From the NCBI GenBank assembly GCA_963779225.1, contig CAVZWW010000003.1, forward strand, positions 1,736,001 through 1,800,000: a stretch of DNA of 64,000 nt. Direction: 5' to 3'. Source of the DNA: CAVPCZ01 sp963779225 (GTDB lineage: Bacteria; Bacteroidota; Ignavibacteria; UBA10030; UBA6906). A program made the position numbers and the translations under genes. Positions 52,627 through 60,700 of the stretch are shown here, one piece after another. A model generated the notes under the pieces. The model saw nothing but the letters and a program-made list of their open reading frames with translations, was not told the origin of the DNA and made no database searches. Within the stretch, counting starts at the first letter, position 1. The number at the start of each line of letters is the position of its first letter.

Positions 52627-52662
52627 GTTCTCGTATTTCTTCTTACCGTAGGAGACTGGCAA

Positions 52663-54204
52663 ATGTATAGATTTGCGGGGAAGGTTCTCGGATGGAGCCT
52701 GTGTTTGCTTTTCCTCGCCGGGATGGCGAGTGCACAGGAGATTGAAGGACGTTGGGCTCTTGGACTGTACGGGGGTGTGAACTTGTGGATAAACGACCTG
52801 AATGAGCAGAAAATCGGCCCAGGAGGGATGCTGTCACTCCGGTACGGCGTCTCACCTTCGTTTTCATTGGGTCTTATCACCGGCGTGGAAGGGCTGAAAT
52901 CCAACCAGGACCCCCCTCTGGCAGATCTCCCTTACTCGTATATCAGGATAGACGGGATCCCGATCGCGCTCTCGGCTTATTTCCACTTCATACCGAACCA
53001 GACCTTTTCTCCTTACGTTCGTTTCGGCGGCGGTGTGATGTTCTACCACCGCAAAAGCGTCGACAACGTGGATGTCCCCGACGACAAGCTTCACGTGAGC
53101 CAGTTTTTCCCCGTGGGACTCGGGTTCGAGGCCTTCACCTCCTCCAGCCTGGCTTTCGTAGCTGACGTCGGTGTGGCGAATATCAGCGACGATCTTGACC
53201 TGCGGGAGAACAATTCGATGGATGTGTTTCTCTCTGCGAAAGTAGGTCTCACCTGGTTCCTCGGTCGAGGCGAGGGAGATGACGATGATTCGGACGGTCT
53301 GACGAACGGACAGGAACGCAAGCTCACCACTGATCCGAATGATCCGGATACCGACAGCGACAAGCTTTCCGACGGCGACGAGGTGCGCCGATACAGGACA
53401 AACCCCCTCCGGAGCGACACAGATGGCGATGGCATCAGCGATGGAGATGAAGTCCTCAAATACAAGACTGACCCTACCCGGTACGATACCGACGGAGACG
53501 GCCTGCAGGATGCCGAGGAGATCAACAGATATCTGACCGACCCACTCCGGGTAGATACCGACGGCGACGGGTTGTCGGACGGCGACGAGGTGACAAAATT
53601 CAAGAGCGATCCCCTGAAGGTGGATTCCGACGGCGACGGGCTGTCAGACTGGGACGAGGTGAAGACGTATCACACCGATCCCTCCAATCCGGACACTGAC
53701 GGCGACGGGATCATGGACGGTGAGGAAGTGACGCGCTACCGGACAGATCCGTTGAAGGTGGATACCGACGGCGGGGGATTGATTGATGGTGCGGAAGTCA
53801 TCCGCGGCACCAACCCACTCGATCCGCTCGACGACGTTATGAAGGAAACCATTCTTCTGGAGCGGGGGAAGACGGTCGTGTTGCAGGGGGTCAATTTCAA
53901 GTCGGGCAGCGCCACCCTCACGAAGGATTCGGAAGATATGCTTGATCGGGCGTATACCGCGCTAGTCGCCAACCCGGCGATCAAAGTTGAAATCGCCGGC
54001 TATACCGACAACGTGGGGGCACGAATGAGCAACGAAAAGCTCTCCCTGCGCCGTGCAGACGCGGTGAAGGCCTGGATGGTCGCAAGAGGGGTGTCGGCAT
54101 CGCGGCTTACCACTAAGGGCTATGGCATGCGCGATCCCATTGACACGAATGCCACGGCGGAAGGCCGCTCGCGCAACCGCCGCATCGAATTCCATGTAAA
54201 ATAG
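52663..54204 (+). CDS. OmpA-family protein with TSP3-like calcium repeats
   Basis: A 513-residue outer membrane protein. The signal peptide ends AGMASAQ at about residue 26. A beta-barrel (about 30-205) is followed by eight thrombospondin type 3-like repeats (about 207-392), mostly 23 residues built on DTDGDGLSDGDEV, which should bind calcium. An OmpA-like peptidoglycan-binding domain (about 410-513) closes the protein, with NFKSGSATLT and the diaminopimelate-binding Asp/Arg region GYTDNVG and LSLRRADAV. It probably tethers the outer membrane to peptidoglycan with a calcium-stiffened linker. It is preceded by its own promoter and followed by a strong hairpin. Confidence 0.92.
   Translation: MYRFAGKVLGWSLCLLFLAGMASAQEIEGRWALGLYGGVNLWINDLNEQKIGPGGMLSLRYGVSPSFSLGLITGVEGLKSNQDPPLADLPYSYIRIDGIPIALSAYFHFIPNQTFSPYVRFGGGVMFYHRKSVDNVDVPDDKLHVSQFFPVGLGFEAFTSSSLAFVADVGVANISDDLDLRENNSMDVFLSAKVGLTWFLGRGEGDDDDSDGLTNGQERKLTTDPNDPDTDSDKLSDGDEVRRYRTNPLRSDTDGDGISDGDEVLKYKTDPTRYDTDGDGLQDAEEINRYLTDPLRVDTDGDGLSDGDEVTKFKSDPLKVDSDGDGLSDWDEVKTYHTDPSNPDTDGDGIMDGEEVTRYRTDPLKVDTDGGGLIDGAEVIRGTNPLDPLDDVMKETILLERGKTVVLQGVNFKSGSATLTKDSEDMLDRAYTALVANPAIKVEIAGYTDNVGARMSNEKLSLRRADAVKAWMVARGVSASRLTTKGYGMRDPIDTNATAEGRSRNRRIEFHVK
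53281..53838. repeat. Eight tandem 69-base TSP3-like repeats
   Basis: Coding repeats of about 69 bases encoding D(T/S)DGDG(L/I)xDxDEV units. The first and last copies are degenerate; the inner ones are close at protein level but diverge in DNA, as expected for older repeats. Confidence 0.8.
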
Positions 54205-54221
54205 CCTCCGTTATGTCCATT

Positions 54222-54248
54222 CCCCGGCCGGTATTGCGCCGGCCGGGG
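54222..54248 (+). terminator. Hairpin after the OmpA-family gene
   Basis: A perfect ten-base stem CCCCGGCCGG/CCGGCCGGGG with loop TATTGCG, 18 bases after the stop. No T-run follows, so it may need Rho or act as a 3-prime end stabiliser. Confidence 0.65.
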
Positions 54249-54273
54249 GTGGATGGGTTCGATCTTCCTTCCT

Positions 54274-54302
54274 TTGACTTTCTACCGCAGTTTTGCTACT
54301 TT
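54274..54302 (+). promoter_or_regulatory. Promoter of the psd/pss operon
   Basis: TTGACT at 54274-54279 and TACTTT at 54297-54302 with a 17-base spacer, placed between the hairpin and the psd start, giving a leader of about 45 bases. Confidence 0.55.
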
Positions 54303-54352
54303 AATACGATGAAGCTTCCCTCATTCTTCCGGACTCGACGAGGAATTTCCTG

Positions 54353-55012
54353 TTGATAGCGCGCTATGGGTATGATGTCGTCGGCGTTGTGCTTGTCATC
54401 TGTCTCGTGGGGGTCGTTCTGGCCTGGCTCTTTATCGACGGCCGGGCGCTTAAGATCGCTGCCTTCCTTGTCCTGGGGGGAGTGCTCCTCTTTACGCTCT
54501 ATTTCTTCCGGGATCCTGAGCGCAACACTCCGACAGGAGATGGTCTCGTGATATCGCCGGCGGACGGGACGGTGCTGTCGGTGCAGGAAACGCGGGAGGA
54601 GGAATTCCTCCGTGCCGACGCAGTCCAGGTGAGCATCTTCATGTCTCCCCTCAATGTGCATGTAAACCGGTATCCCGTGACCGGTGTGGTGGGTTTCTTC
54701 CGGCATTATCCCGGCGAATTTCTTGTCGCGTTCGATGAAAAAGCCTCCCTGCGGAACGAACGGACACATATCGGCATCAGCAGCCCTCGCGGAAATGTAT
54801 TGTTCAAACAGATCGCCGGTTTTGTCGCCCGGCGGATTGTGGCGGAGGTGCGTGTCGGAGATCAGGCGACAGCCGGTTGTAGATTCGGGATGATCAAGTT
54901 CGGCTCGCGGGTTGATGTGCTGATTCCCCGGGGTTCGGAAGTGCATGTGAAGTCGGGAGACCGGATGGTGGCGGGGGAAACAGTACTCGCCGTTTTGCCC
55001 AGGAAGGGATGA
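54353..55012 (+). CDS. psd: Phosphatidylserine decarboxylase
   Basis: A 219-residue proenzyme of the short (archaeal-like, soluble-domain) Psd type. Two membrane segments lie at about 7-27 and 33-50, then the catalytic domain with FRDPERNTP, SPADG, NVHVNRYP and the self-cleavage site FGS at 183-185, where Ser185 would become the pyruvoyl group. It turns phosphatidylserine into phosphatidylethanolamine at the membrane. The start is a TTG with GAGGAA seven bases before it. The phosphatidylserine synthase gene follows four bases after its stop, completing the pathway. Confidence 0.92.
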   Translation: MIARYGYDVVGVVLVICLVGVVLAWLFIDGRALKIAAFLVLGGVLLFTLYFFRDPERNTPTGDGLVISPADGTVLSVQETREEEFLRADAVQVSIFMSPLNVHVNRYPVTGVVGFFRHYPGEFLVAFDEKASLRNERTHIGISSPRGNVLFKQIAGFVARRIVAEVRVGDQATAGCRFGMIKFGSRVDVLIPRGSEVHVKSGDRMVAGETVLAVLPRKG

Positions 55013-55016
55013 ACTC

Positions 55017-55796
55017 ATGAAGATTACACGTGCAGTCGTCCCCAGTCTCTTTACCGTTCTGAACATGTTCTCGGGTTTCATGTCGATAATCCATGCCAGC
55101 AAAGGGGAATACCTGGCTGCGTCATGGCTTATCCTCCTCGCTGCGGGTTTTGACACCCTTGACGGCATTATGGCCCGGATCACACGATCCACATCCCAGT
55201 TCGGGGTTGAGATCGATTCACTCTCGGACGTGGTCTCATTCGGCGCCGCACCGGCTTTCCTTGCATACCATTATGTTCTCTACGCATACGACGGGTTCGG
55301 TATTTTCCTGAGTTCACTGCTCATGGTCTTCGCCGGTTTGCGTCTCGCACGCTTCAATGTGCAGCTGGTGGGCTTCGACAAGGACCACTTCGTAGGTCTC
55401 CCGGTGCCGGCCAGTGCCATCACCCTGGCATCATACGTCATCAATGCCAGGAACGGCGTGAGCGGCTTTGCCGAACGGGCGCCCATCGTGATCCCTATTC
55501 TTGCCGTGAGCCTGGGACTCCTCATGGTGAGCAAAGTCCGGTATGATACCCTTCCCAAGATTTCCGCGCGCGCAATCCGGAAGGAGCCCTGGAAGTTTGT
55601 CTTTTCCATGCTGGCGGTCGTCGTTGTCGCCGTCTCTGCCGGAAGCGCCATCTTCCCGCTGCTGGTGCTCTTCATCATCCTGGGCATGGTGCGCTACGTT
55701 GGCAGTATGTTCAAACGTGTATTCCGCACCGGACCCCGCTTTGAAGAAGGCGAGCAGGTTAACCCATCGCGTGCGGATTCCCGATCAGACAGGTGA
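55017..55796 (+). CDS. pssA: CDP-diacylglycerol--serine O-phosphatidyltransferase
   Basis: A 259-residue membrane protein with about eight hydrophobic segments. The CDP-alcohol phosphatidyltransferase motif is exact: Asp49, Gly50, Ala53, Arg54, Gly63, Asp67 and Asp71. It makes phosphatidylserine from CDP-diacylglycerol and serine, the substrate of the decarboxylase encoded just before it. Four bases separate the two genes, and purS begins four bases after this stop. Confidence 0.93.
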   Translation: MKITRAVVPSLFTVLNMFSGFMSIIHASKGEYLAASWLILLAAGFDTLDGIMARITRSTSQFGVEIDSLSDVVSFGAAPAFLAYHYVLYAYDGFGIFLSSLLMVFAGLRLARFNVQLVGFDKDHFVGLPVPASAITLASYVINARNGVSGFAERAPIVIPILAVSLGLLMVSKVRYDTLPKISARAIRKEPWKFVFSMLAVVVVAVSAGSAIFPLLVLFIILGMVRYVGSMFKRVFRTGPRFEEGEQVNPSRADSRSDR

Positions 55797-55799
55797 ACA

Positions 55800-56051
55800 G
55801 TGTATCGCGCCAGGATCCATATCCTTCTCCGACCGTCCATCCTGGATCCCCAGGGCAAGGCGGTTGCCCACGCTGTTTCCACGCTGGGGATTGCCGGCGT
55901 GCAGGACGTGCGGATGGGAAAATATATCGAAGTCAGCTATGACGGCGTGAGCGAAGCCGAGGCCCGAAAGGCGACGGAAGAAATGTGCAAGAAGCTCCTG
56001 GCCAATCCCGTCATGGAAGACTATCGCTTCGAACTGGAACTTGTCCGGTGA
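55800..56051 (+). CDS. purS: Phosphoribosylformylglycinamidine synthase subunit PurS
   Basis: An 83-residue protein with the PurS pattern YRARIHILLRPSILDPQGKA and a two-layer fold of about this size. With PurQ and PurL it forms the FGAM synthase complex of purine synthesis. It starts at a GTG four bases after pssA, and its TGA overlaps the purQ start as GTGA. The PurL subunit is not in this window. Confidence 0.93.
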   Translation: MYRARIHILLRPSILDPQGKAVAHAVSTLGIAGVQDVRMGKYIEVSYDGVSEAEARKATEEMCKKLLANPVMEDYRFELELVR

Positions 56052-56815
56052 TTAATCGCAAGGTCCGGTTCGGTGTTGTGGTCTTTCCGGGGTCCAATTG
56101 CGACCACGATGCCTACCATGTCTGCAAGAAGCTGCTGGACCAGGATGCCGTTTTTCTCTGGCACAAAGAAGCGGATCTCAAGGATGCGGACGTGGTGATC
56201 CTGCCCGGAGGATTCTCGTACGGCGACTATCTGCGATGCGGGGCTATAGCCCGGTTTTCACCTGTTATGCGTGAAGTCATTCGTTTTGCCGGGCAGGGCG
56301 GGGCGGTCATCGGAATCTGCAATGGATTCCAGATTCTTCTTGAAGCCGGACTGTTACCCGGGGTGATGCTCCGCAACTCCTCATTGCGCTTTGTGTGCAA
56401 GTATGTCCACCTGCGTGTCGAGAATGCCCGGACTTTTGCGACGAACCGGTGCACGCCGGGCGAGGTCCTCCGCATCCCCGTGGCGCACGGTGAGGGCAAC
56501 TACTTCGCCGACGACGACACGCTGAGGCGGCTGGAGGAGCGCGGGCAGGTTGTGTTCCGCTATTGCGACGCGGCCGGCACCTGTACGGCGGAGGCCAATC
56601 CGAACGGTTCGGTGGGGAATATCGCCGGCATCATCAATGAAACGGGGAATGTCCTGGGGATGATGCCGCATCCGGAACGGGCGTCTGACCCGCTGTTGGG
56701 ATATATCGATGGTCGCAGAGTATTTGAGTCAATTCTTTCTCACGTCCTCACCCGCGTTCAAAGAGATTTCTTGCGGGATGGGGATCATGTTCGTGTGGGG
56801 CAAGGGAGGAGATAA
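56048..56815 (+). CDS. purQ: Phosphoribosylformylglycinamidine synthase subunit PurQ
   Basis: A 255-residue glutaminase of the class I amidotransferase fold. The catalytic Cys91 is in GICNGFQ, and His208 and Glu210 are in MMPHPERAS. The start GVVVFPGSNCDHDA is diagnostic. It supplies ammonia to PurL. The GTG at 56048 overlaps the purS stop; an open frame further upstream at 55985 would add a non-family leader. Confidence 0.95.
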   Translation: MINRKVRFGVVVFPGSNCDHDAYHVCKKLLDQDAVFLWHKEADLKDADVVILPGGFSYGDYLRCGAIARFSPVMREVIRFAGQGGAVIGICNGFQILLEAGLLPGVMLRNSSLRFVCKYVHLRVENARTFATNRCTPGEVLRIPVAHGEGNYFADDDTLRRLEERGQVVFRYCDAAGTCTAEANPNGSVGNIAGIINETGNVLGMMPHPERASDPLLGYIDGRRVFESILSHVLTRVQRDFLRDGDHVRVGQGRR

Positions 56816-56820
56816 CTGTT

Positions 56821-57021
56821 ATGGGAAATTTCGGAACAACAGAAATCCTGCTGATCGTGCTGGTGATCCTGATTTTCTTCGGTGCGAAGAAAATCCCCGA
56901 ACTGGCACAGGGTCTGGGCAAAGGGATCCGGGAATTTCGCAAAGCGGCCAAGGAAGTTACCGAAGATATCGACACCGAATCCAAGAAGATCGATACCAAG
57001 TCCTCTGAACAGAAGGGGTAA
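56821..57021 (+). CDS. tatA: TatA/TatE-type twin-arginine translocase subunit
   Basis: A 66-residue protein: one membrane helix (about 7-22), the FG hinge in FFGAKK, an amphipathic helix (about 25-45) and a charged tail. This is the standard TatA architecture, which forms the Tat export pore for folded proteins. It lies six bases before a second TatA-like gene. TatC is not seen here. Confidence 0.93.
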   Translation: MGNFGTTEILLIVLVILIFFGAKKIPELAQGLGKGIREFRKAAKEVTEDIDTESKKIDTKSSEQKG

Positions 57022-57027
57022 TCAGCC

Positions 57028-57210
57028 GTGCTGTTCGATAACATCGGTGGGTCTGAACTGCTGGTCGTTCTGCTTGTCCTGTTTATTTTTTTCGGGCCGA
57101 AGAAATTGCCCGAGGCAGGCAAGAACCTGGGGCGCGCCATCCGTGAGTTCAAGAACGCAATGCGGGGTGTGAAGGAAGACCTGGAACGCGCTACGCGTAT
57201 TGATCCGTGA
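57028..57210 (+). CDS. tatA: Second TatA/TatE-type subunit
   Basis: A 60-residue TatA-family protein with the sequence IFFGPKKLPE after its membrane helix, starting at a GTG. It is related to, but clearly different from, the gene six bases upstream, so this is a tandem pair rather than a recent duplicate. One copy may serve a TatB-like or accessory role. Its stop overlaps the gatA start. Confidence 0.92.
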   Translation: MLFDNIGGSELLVVLLVLFIFFGPKKLPEAGKNLGRAIREFKNAMRGVKEDLERATRIDP

Positions 57211-58658
57211 GACCACGTCACACCACGTACGGCGTAACCCGCTCTCAACTTGAGGCGGGAGAAGCCACGTGTGAACGGATCACCGCAGGCTACCTCGACG
57301 CCATTGCGGAGAGCAAGCGGTTGAACGCATTCCTCTCGGTCTTCCGGGAAGGCGCGCTCGAACGTGCCCGCGTGGTTGACCGGAAGTTAGCGGCAGGAAA
57401 CGCCGGCCCCCTGGCCGGGATGGTGGTGGCGCTCAAAGACGTGCTCTGCGTGAAACAGCAACGGGTCACCTGCGCTTCGCGGATCCTGAAAGATTTTGTT
57501 GCGCTGTATGATGCCACGGTGGTGGAACGGCTGGAAGCGGCGGACGCGATCCTGATCGGCAAAACCAATCTGGATGAATTCGCGATGGGATCCTCCACCG
57601 AGAATTCCGCCTTCGGACCTGTTCTGAACCCGGTGGACGAAACCCGCGTCCCCGGGGGGTCCAGCGGTGGGTCATGTGTCGCGGTGGCAGGGGGGATGGC
57701 ACACACGGCCCTGGGCACGGATACCGGCGGCTCGATCCGACAGCCGGCAGCGTTTTGCGGCGTGGTGGGACTGAAGCCGACTTACGGACGCGTCTCGCGC
57801 TATGGCATGGTGGCCCTGTCCTCCTCCTTTGACCAGATCGGGCCGTTCGCCAACTCCGTCGCCGATGCCGCCCTGATGCTGCGGGTGATCGCCGGTCGTG
57901 ATGCCCGAGACTCAACGTCAGCAGACGTTCCGGTGCCCGATTACCCGTCCGCCCTGACCGGCGATGTACACGGCATGCGGATCGGACTCCCCCGGGAAGC
58001 GTTCGGCGACGGTCTGCATCCCGAGGTGCGTCAGGCGATCCAGTCCACCATCGGGCACCTCCGCGACCGGGGCGCTCTCGTGGTGGATGTGGAGCTTCCA
58101 CACTCCCGGTATACGCTCTCCACGTACTACATCCTCATGACGGCCGAAGCATCGTCAAACCTCGCGCGCTATGACGGTGCCCGCTACGGATCCCGCGCTG
58201 CGGGTGCACACGATCTGAAGGAGATGTACACCAAGTCCCGGAGCGAAGGGTTCGGGGCTGAAGTGAAGCGCCGTATCATGCTGGGTACCTATGTGCTTTC
58301 TGCAGGCTACTACGATGCGTACTACCGGAAAGCACAGAAGGTCCGGCGGTTGATTCAACAGGACTTCTTTAACGCACTTGCGCAGGTCGATTGTATCCTG
58401 ATGCCGACGACACCGACGACGGCATTTGCGTTCGGTGAGAAAGTTGATGATCCGCTGCAGATGTATCTCTCCGACATCTATACCGTCTCGGCAAATCTCG
58501 CCGGTGTTCCGGCTATCAGCGTGCCGTGCGGCGTCGACGCCGGAGGCCTCCCCGTCGGCGTGCAGTTCATCGGCAGGCAATTCGGCGAAGAGACCATTTT
58601 GCGGGCGGCCGACGCAGTGGAAAACATTCACCATTCCCAATCCAAGTCACTCCTATGA
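57207..58658 (+). CDS. gatA: Aspartyl/glutamyl-tRNA amidotransferase subunit A
   Basis: A 483-residue amidase-signature enzyme with Lys77, cis-Ser152 and nucleophile Ser176 of the catalytic triad (ALKD, GGSSGGS, TGGSIRQPA). It generates ammonia for converting Glu-tRNA(Gln) to Gln-tRNA(Gln) with GatB and GatC, which are elsewhere. Length and motifs match GatA. It begins at a GTG inside the tatA stop, and its TGA overlaps the sucD ATG, so it is one continuous transcript. Confidence 0.93.
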   Translation: MRPRHTTYGVTRSQLEAGEATCERITAGYLDAIAESKRLNAFLSVFREGALERARVVDRKLAAGNAGPLAGMVVALKDVLCVKQQRVTCASRILKDFVALYDATVVERLEAADAILIGKTNLDEFAMGSSTENSAFGPVLNPVDETRVPGGSSGGSCVAVAGGMAHTALGTDTGGSIRQPAAFCGVVGLKPTYGRVSRYGMVALSSSFDQIGPFANSVADAALMLRVIAGRDARDSTSADVPVPDYPSALTGDVHGMRIGLPREAFGDGLHPEVRQAIQSTIGHLRDRGALVVDVELPHSRYTLSTYYILMTAEASSNLARYDGARYGSRAAGAHDLKEMYTKSRSEGFGAEVKRRIMLGTYVLSAGYYDAYYRKAQKVRRLIQQDFFNALAQVDCILMPTTPTTAFAFGEKVDDPLQMYLSDIYTVSANLAGVPAISVPCGVDAGGLPVGVQFIGRQFGEETILRAADAVENIHHSQSKSLL

Positions 58659-59665
58659 GCATTCTTGTCGGTAACACCACACGTCTCCTCGTCCAGGGCA
58701 TCACCGGCGGCGAAGGAACCTTCCATACAAAGCAGATGATCGACTACGGGACGAACGTCGTCGCCGGTGTTACACCCGGCAAGGGCGGCACGACATACAA
58801 GGGAACGGAGAAGGATCCTTTCGCCCGCGGGGTGCCGGTGTTCAATACCGTGACCGATGCGGTCAGAAAGACCGGGGCGAATACATCGATTATTTTCGTC
58901 CCGGCGGGTTTTGCCGCGGATGCAATTCTGGAAGCAGCTGACGCAGGTGTCGGGCTGATCGTTTGCATCACCGAGGGAATCCCCACGCGAGACATGCTCG
59001 CAGCATATGACTTCGTCACACGACGCGGGGTCCGGTTGATCGGTCCGAATTGCCCCGGGATCATCTCCCCCGGAACCTGCAAGGTGGGAATCATGCCGGG
59101 CTTCATCCACAAAAAAGGCAATGTGGGCGTGGTCTCGCGGAGCGGAACCCTGACGTACGAAGCGGTGTGGCAGCTTACCGAGCGCGGTATTGGACAGTCG
59201 ACGTGTATCGGCATCGGAGGTGACCCGGTGATCGGTACGCAATTCATCGATGCCCTCAGACTGTTTAACGATGATCCGGGTACCCATGGTGTCGTGATGA
59301 TCGGCGAGATCGGAGGAACGGCTGAAGAGGAAGCGGCCGCCTACGTGAAGAAACACATGACCAAGCCGGTGGTCGGCTTCATTGCAGGACGCACTGCACC
59401 TCCAGGACGGCGTATGGGTCACGCCGGGGCTATCATTTCCGGAGGTAAGGGCACAGCACAGGAGAAGATGACCGCAATGAAAAAGGCGGGCATCCACGTC
59501 GTGGAGAATCCCGCCCTGCTGGGAGAAACCATGGCAAAAGCGCTCCTGAAGCATGCCACGCAGAAACCCAAAACGAAGAAGCGCGGTCCGCTGAAACCCA
59601 CCACCCGACCACGCACGGCGGCGGTGAAGAAAAGAACATCGGCGGCCCGCGGAAAAAAACGCTAA
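58655..59665 (+). CDS. sucD: Succinate-CoA ligase alpha subunit with basic C-terminal tail
   Basis: A 336-residue protein. Residues about 1-295 are normal SucD: CoA-binding N-terminus (LVQGITGGEGTFH), GPNCPGII, and the phosphohistidine His256 in GHAGAIISGG. It converts succinyl-CoA and NDP/Pi to succinate and NTP in the TCA cycle with SucC. The last 35 or so residues (about 302-336) are a Lys/Arg/Thr/Pro-rich extension (KPKTKKRGPLKPTTRPR) that normal SucD lacks. The ATG at 58655 overlaps the gatA stop; a longer frame from 58526 is a shadow. Confidence 0.9.
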   Translation: MSILVGNTTRLLVQGITGGEGTFHTKQMIDYGTNVVAGVTPGKGGTTYKGTEKDPFARGVPVFNTVTDAVRKTGANTSIIFVPAGFAADAILEAADAGVGLIVCITEGIPTRDMLAAYDFVTRRGVRLIGPNCPGIISPGTCKVGIMPGFIHKKGNVGVVSRSGTLTYEAVWQLTERGIGQSTCIGIGGDPVIGTQFIDALRLFNDDPGTHGVVMIGEIGGTAEEEAAAYVKKHMTKPVVGFIAGRTAPPGRRMGHAGAIISGGKGTAQEKMTAMKKAGIHVVENPALLGETMAKALLKHATQKPKTKKRGPLKPTTRPRTAAVKKRTSAARGKKR

Positions 59666-59675
59666 AGGACCACAC

Positions 59676-60104
59676 ATGGCTACTGAACGCACCCTCGCTA
59701 TCCTGAAACCCGATTGTGTCCGCAAGAACCTCCAGGGCGCCGTGATCGCTCGTATCCAGAAGGCCGGCTTTCGCGTTCTGGGGATGAAGATGATCCGCCT
59801 GGGTCCGATCGCCGCCGGGGAGTTTTATGCCGTGCACAAAGGAAGGCCGTTCTACGATGGCCTTGTCGGATTCATGTCGAGCGGGGCCTGCATGCCGATC
59901 GCCCTGGAAAAAGAAAGCGCCGTCGCCGACTTCCGCACGCTGATCGGTGCCACAGATCCAAAAGACGCGGCCCCGGGAACCATCCGCAAAGACTGGGCGG
60001 ACAGCAAAGGCGAGAATATCGTCCATGGATCAGATTCCCCCGAAAACGGAAGAATCGAAGTGGCATTCTTCTTCTCCGAAAAGGAACTCGCAGAAAACCG
60101 GTAA
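59676..60104 (+). CDS. ndk: Nucleoside diphosphate kinase
   Basis: A 142-residue NDK. The active histidine is His117 in NIVHGSDS, and the start TLAILKPDCV is diagnostic. It equilibrates NTP and NDP pools using ATP. It lies ten bases after sucD, whose ligase makes NTP, so the pairing makes metabolic sense. Residue positions and length match the family. Confidence 0.96.
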   Translation: MATERTLAILKPDCVRKNLQGAVIARIQKAGFRVLGMKMIRLGPIAAGEFYAVHKGRPFYDGLVGFMSSGACMPIALEKESAVADFRTLIGATDPKDAAPGTIRKDWADSKGENIVHGSDSPENGRIEVAFFFSEKELAENR

Positions 60105-60111
60105 TAGGTCA

Positions 60112-60651
60112 TTGACTCTCATTCCCTGGAAAACCCTTACCCGTTCTCTCCGATTCAAGAACCCCTGGTGGTCGTACGGCTATGACACCGTGGAACTTCC
60201 CTCCGGCAATACGGGCGAGTACCACTATGTGCACTCCCTCGGATCCGCCTGCGTCGTCCCCCTGATGGAGGCCGGACGGATCATGATGGTGAACCAGTAC
60301 CGGTACCTCGGTGGCCGGGAAAGCGTGGAGTTCCCGTGTGGCGCGGTTAAAGACGGAACCACACACGACCAGACCGCGTGGCAGGAACTCGCGGAAGAGA
60401 CGGGGTATTCGGCGCGCACTCTTCTCCTTGCGGGGGAATTCAATCCGTACAACGGCGTCACAGATGAACTCTGCCGGGTGTATGTGGCAGAGGACTTGCA
60501 GCACGTCGGCGCATCACCGGATGACACGGAACAATTCGAGATAGTCTTCCTGACTCCGGACGAGATCGACCGGCGGATCCGGGAAGGCGAGATCTGGGAT
60601 GGCATGAGCATTGCGGCGTGGCATATCGTGCGGGCGAAACGGGGCTTCTGA
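60112..60651 (+). CDS. NUDIX hydrolase (ADP-ribose pyrophosphatase-like)
   Basis: A 179-residue NUDIX protein. The box reads GAVKDGT(x7)QELAEETGY; the acidic REUxEE core is kept as QELAEE, but Arg is Gln and the first Glu is Thr. It resembles NudF/ADP-ribose-type enzymes, with WWSYGYDTV and MMVNQYRYLGG near the start. The TTG at 60112 seven bases after ndk is taken as the start because homology begins there; a longer frame inside ndk is a shadow. Likely role: clearing toxic or signalling nucleotide diphosphates. Confidence 0.82.
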   Translation: MTLIPWKTLTRSLRFKNPWWSYGYDTVELPSGNTGEYHYVHSLGSACVVPLMEAGRIMMVNQYRYLGGRESVEFPCGAVKDGTTHDQTAWQELAEETGYSARTLLLAGEFNPYNGVTDELCRVYVAEDLQHVGASPDDTEQFEIVFLTPDEIDRRIREGEIWDGMSIAAWHIVRAKRGF

Positions 60652-60700
60652 ACAGCACCTCCCCCCTCCCCCGAAGAACGAATTACCGGAGAACATCTGC

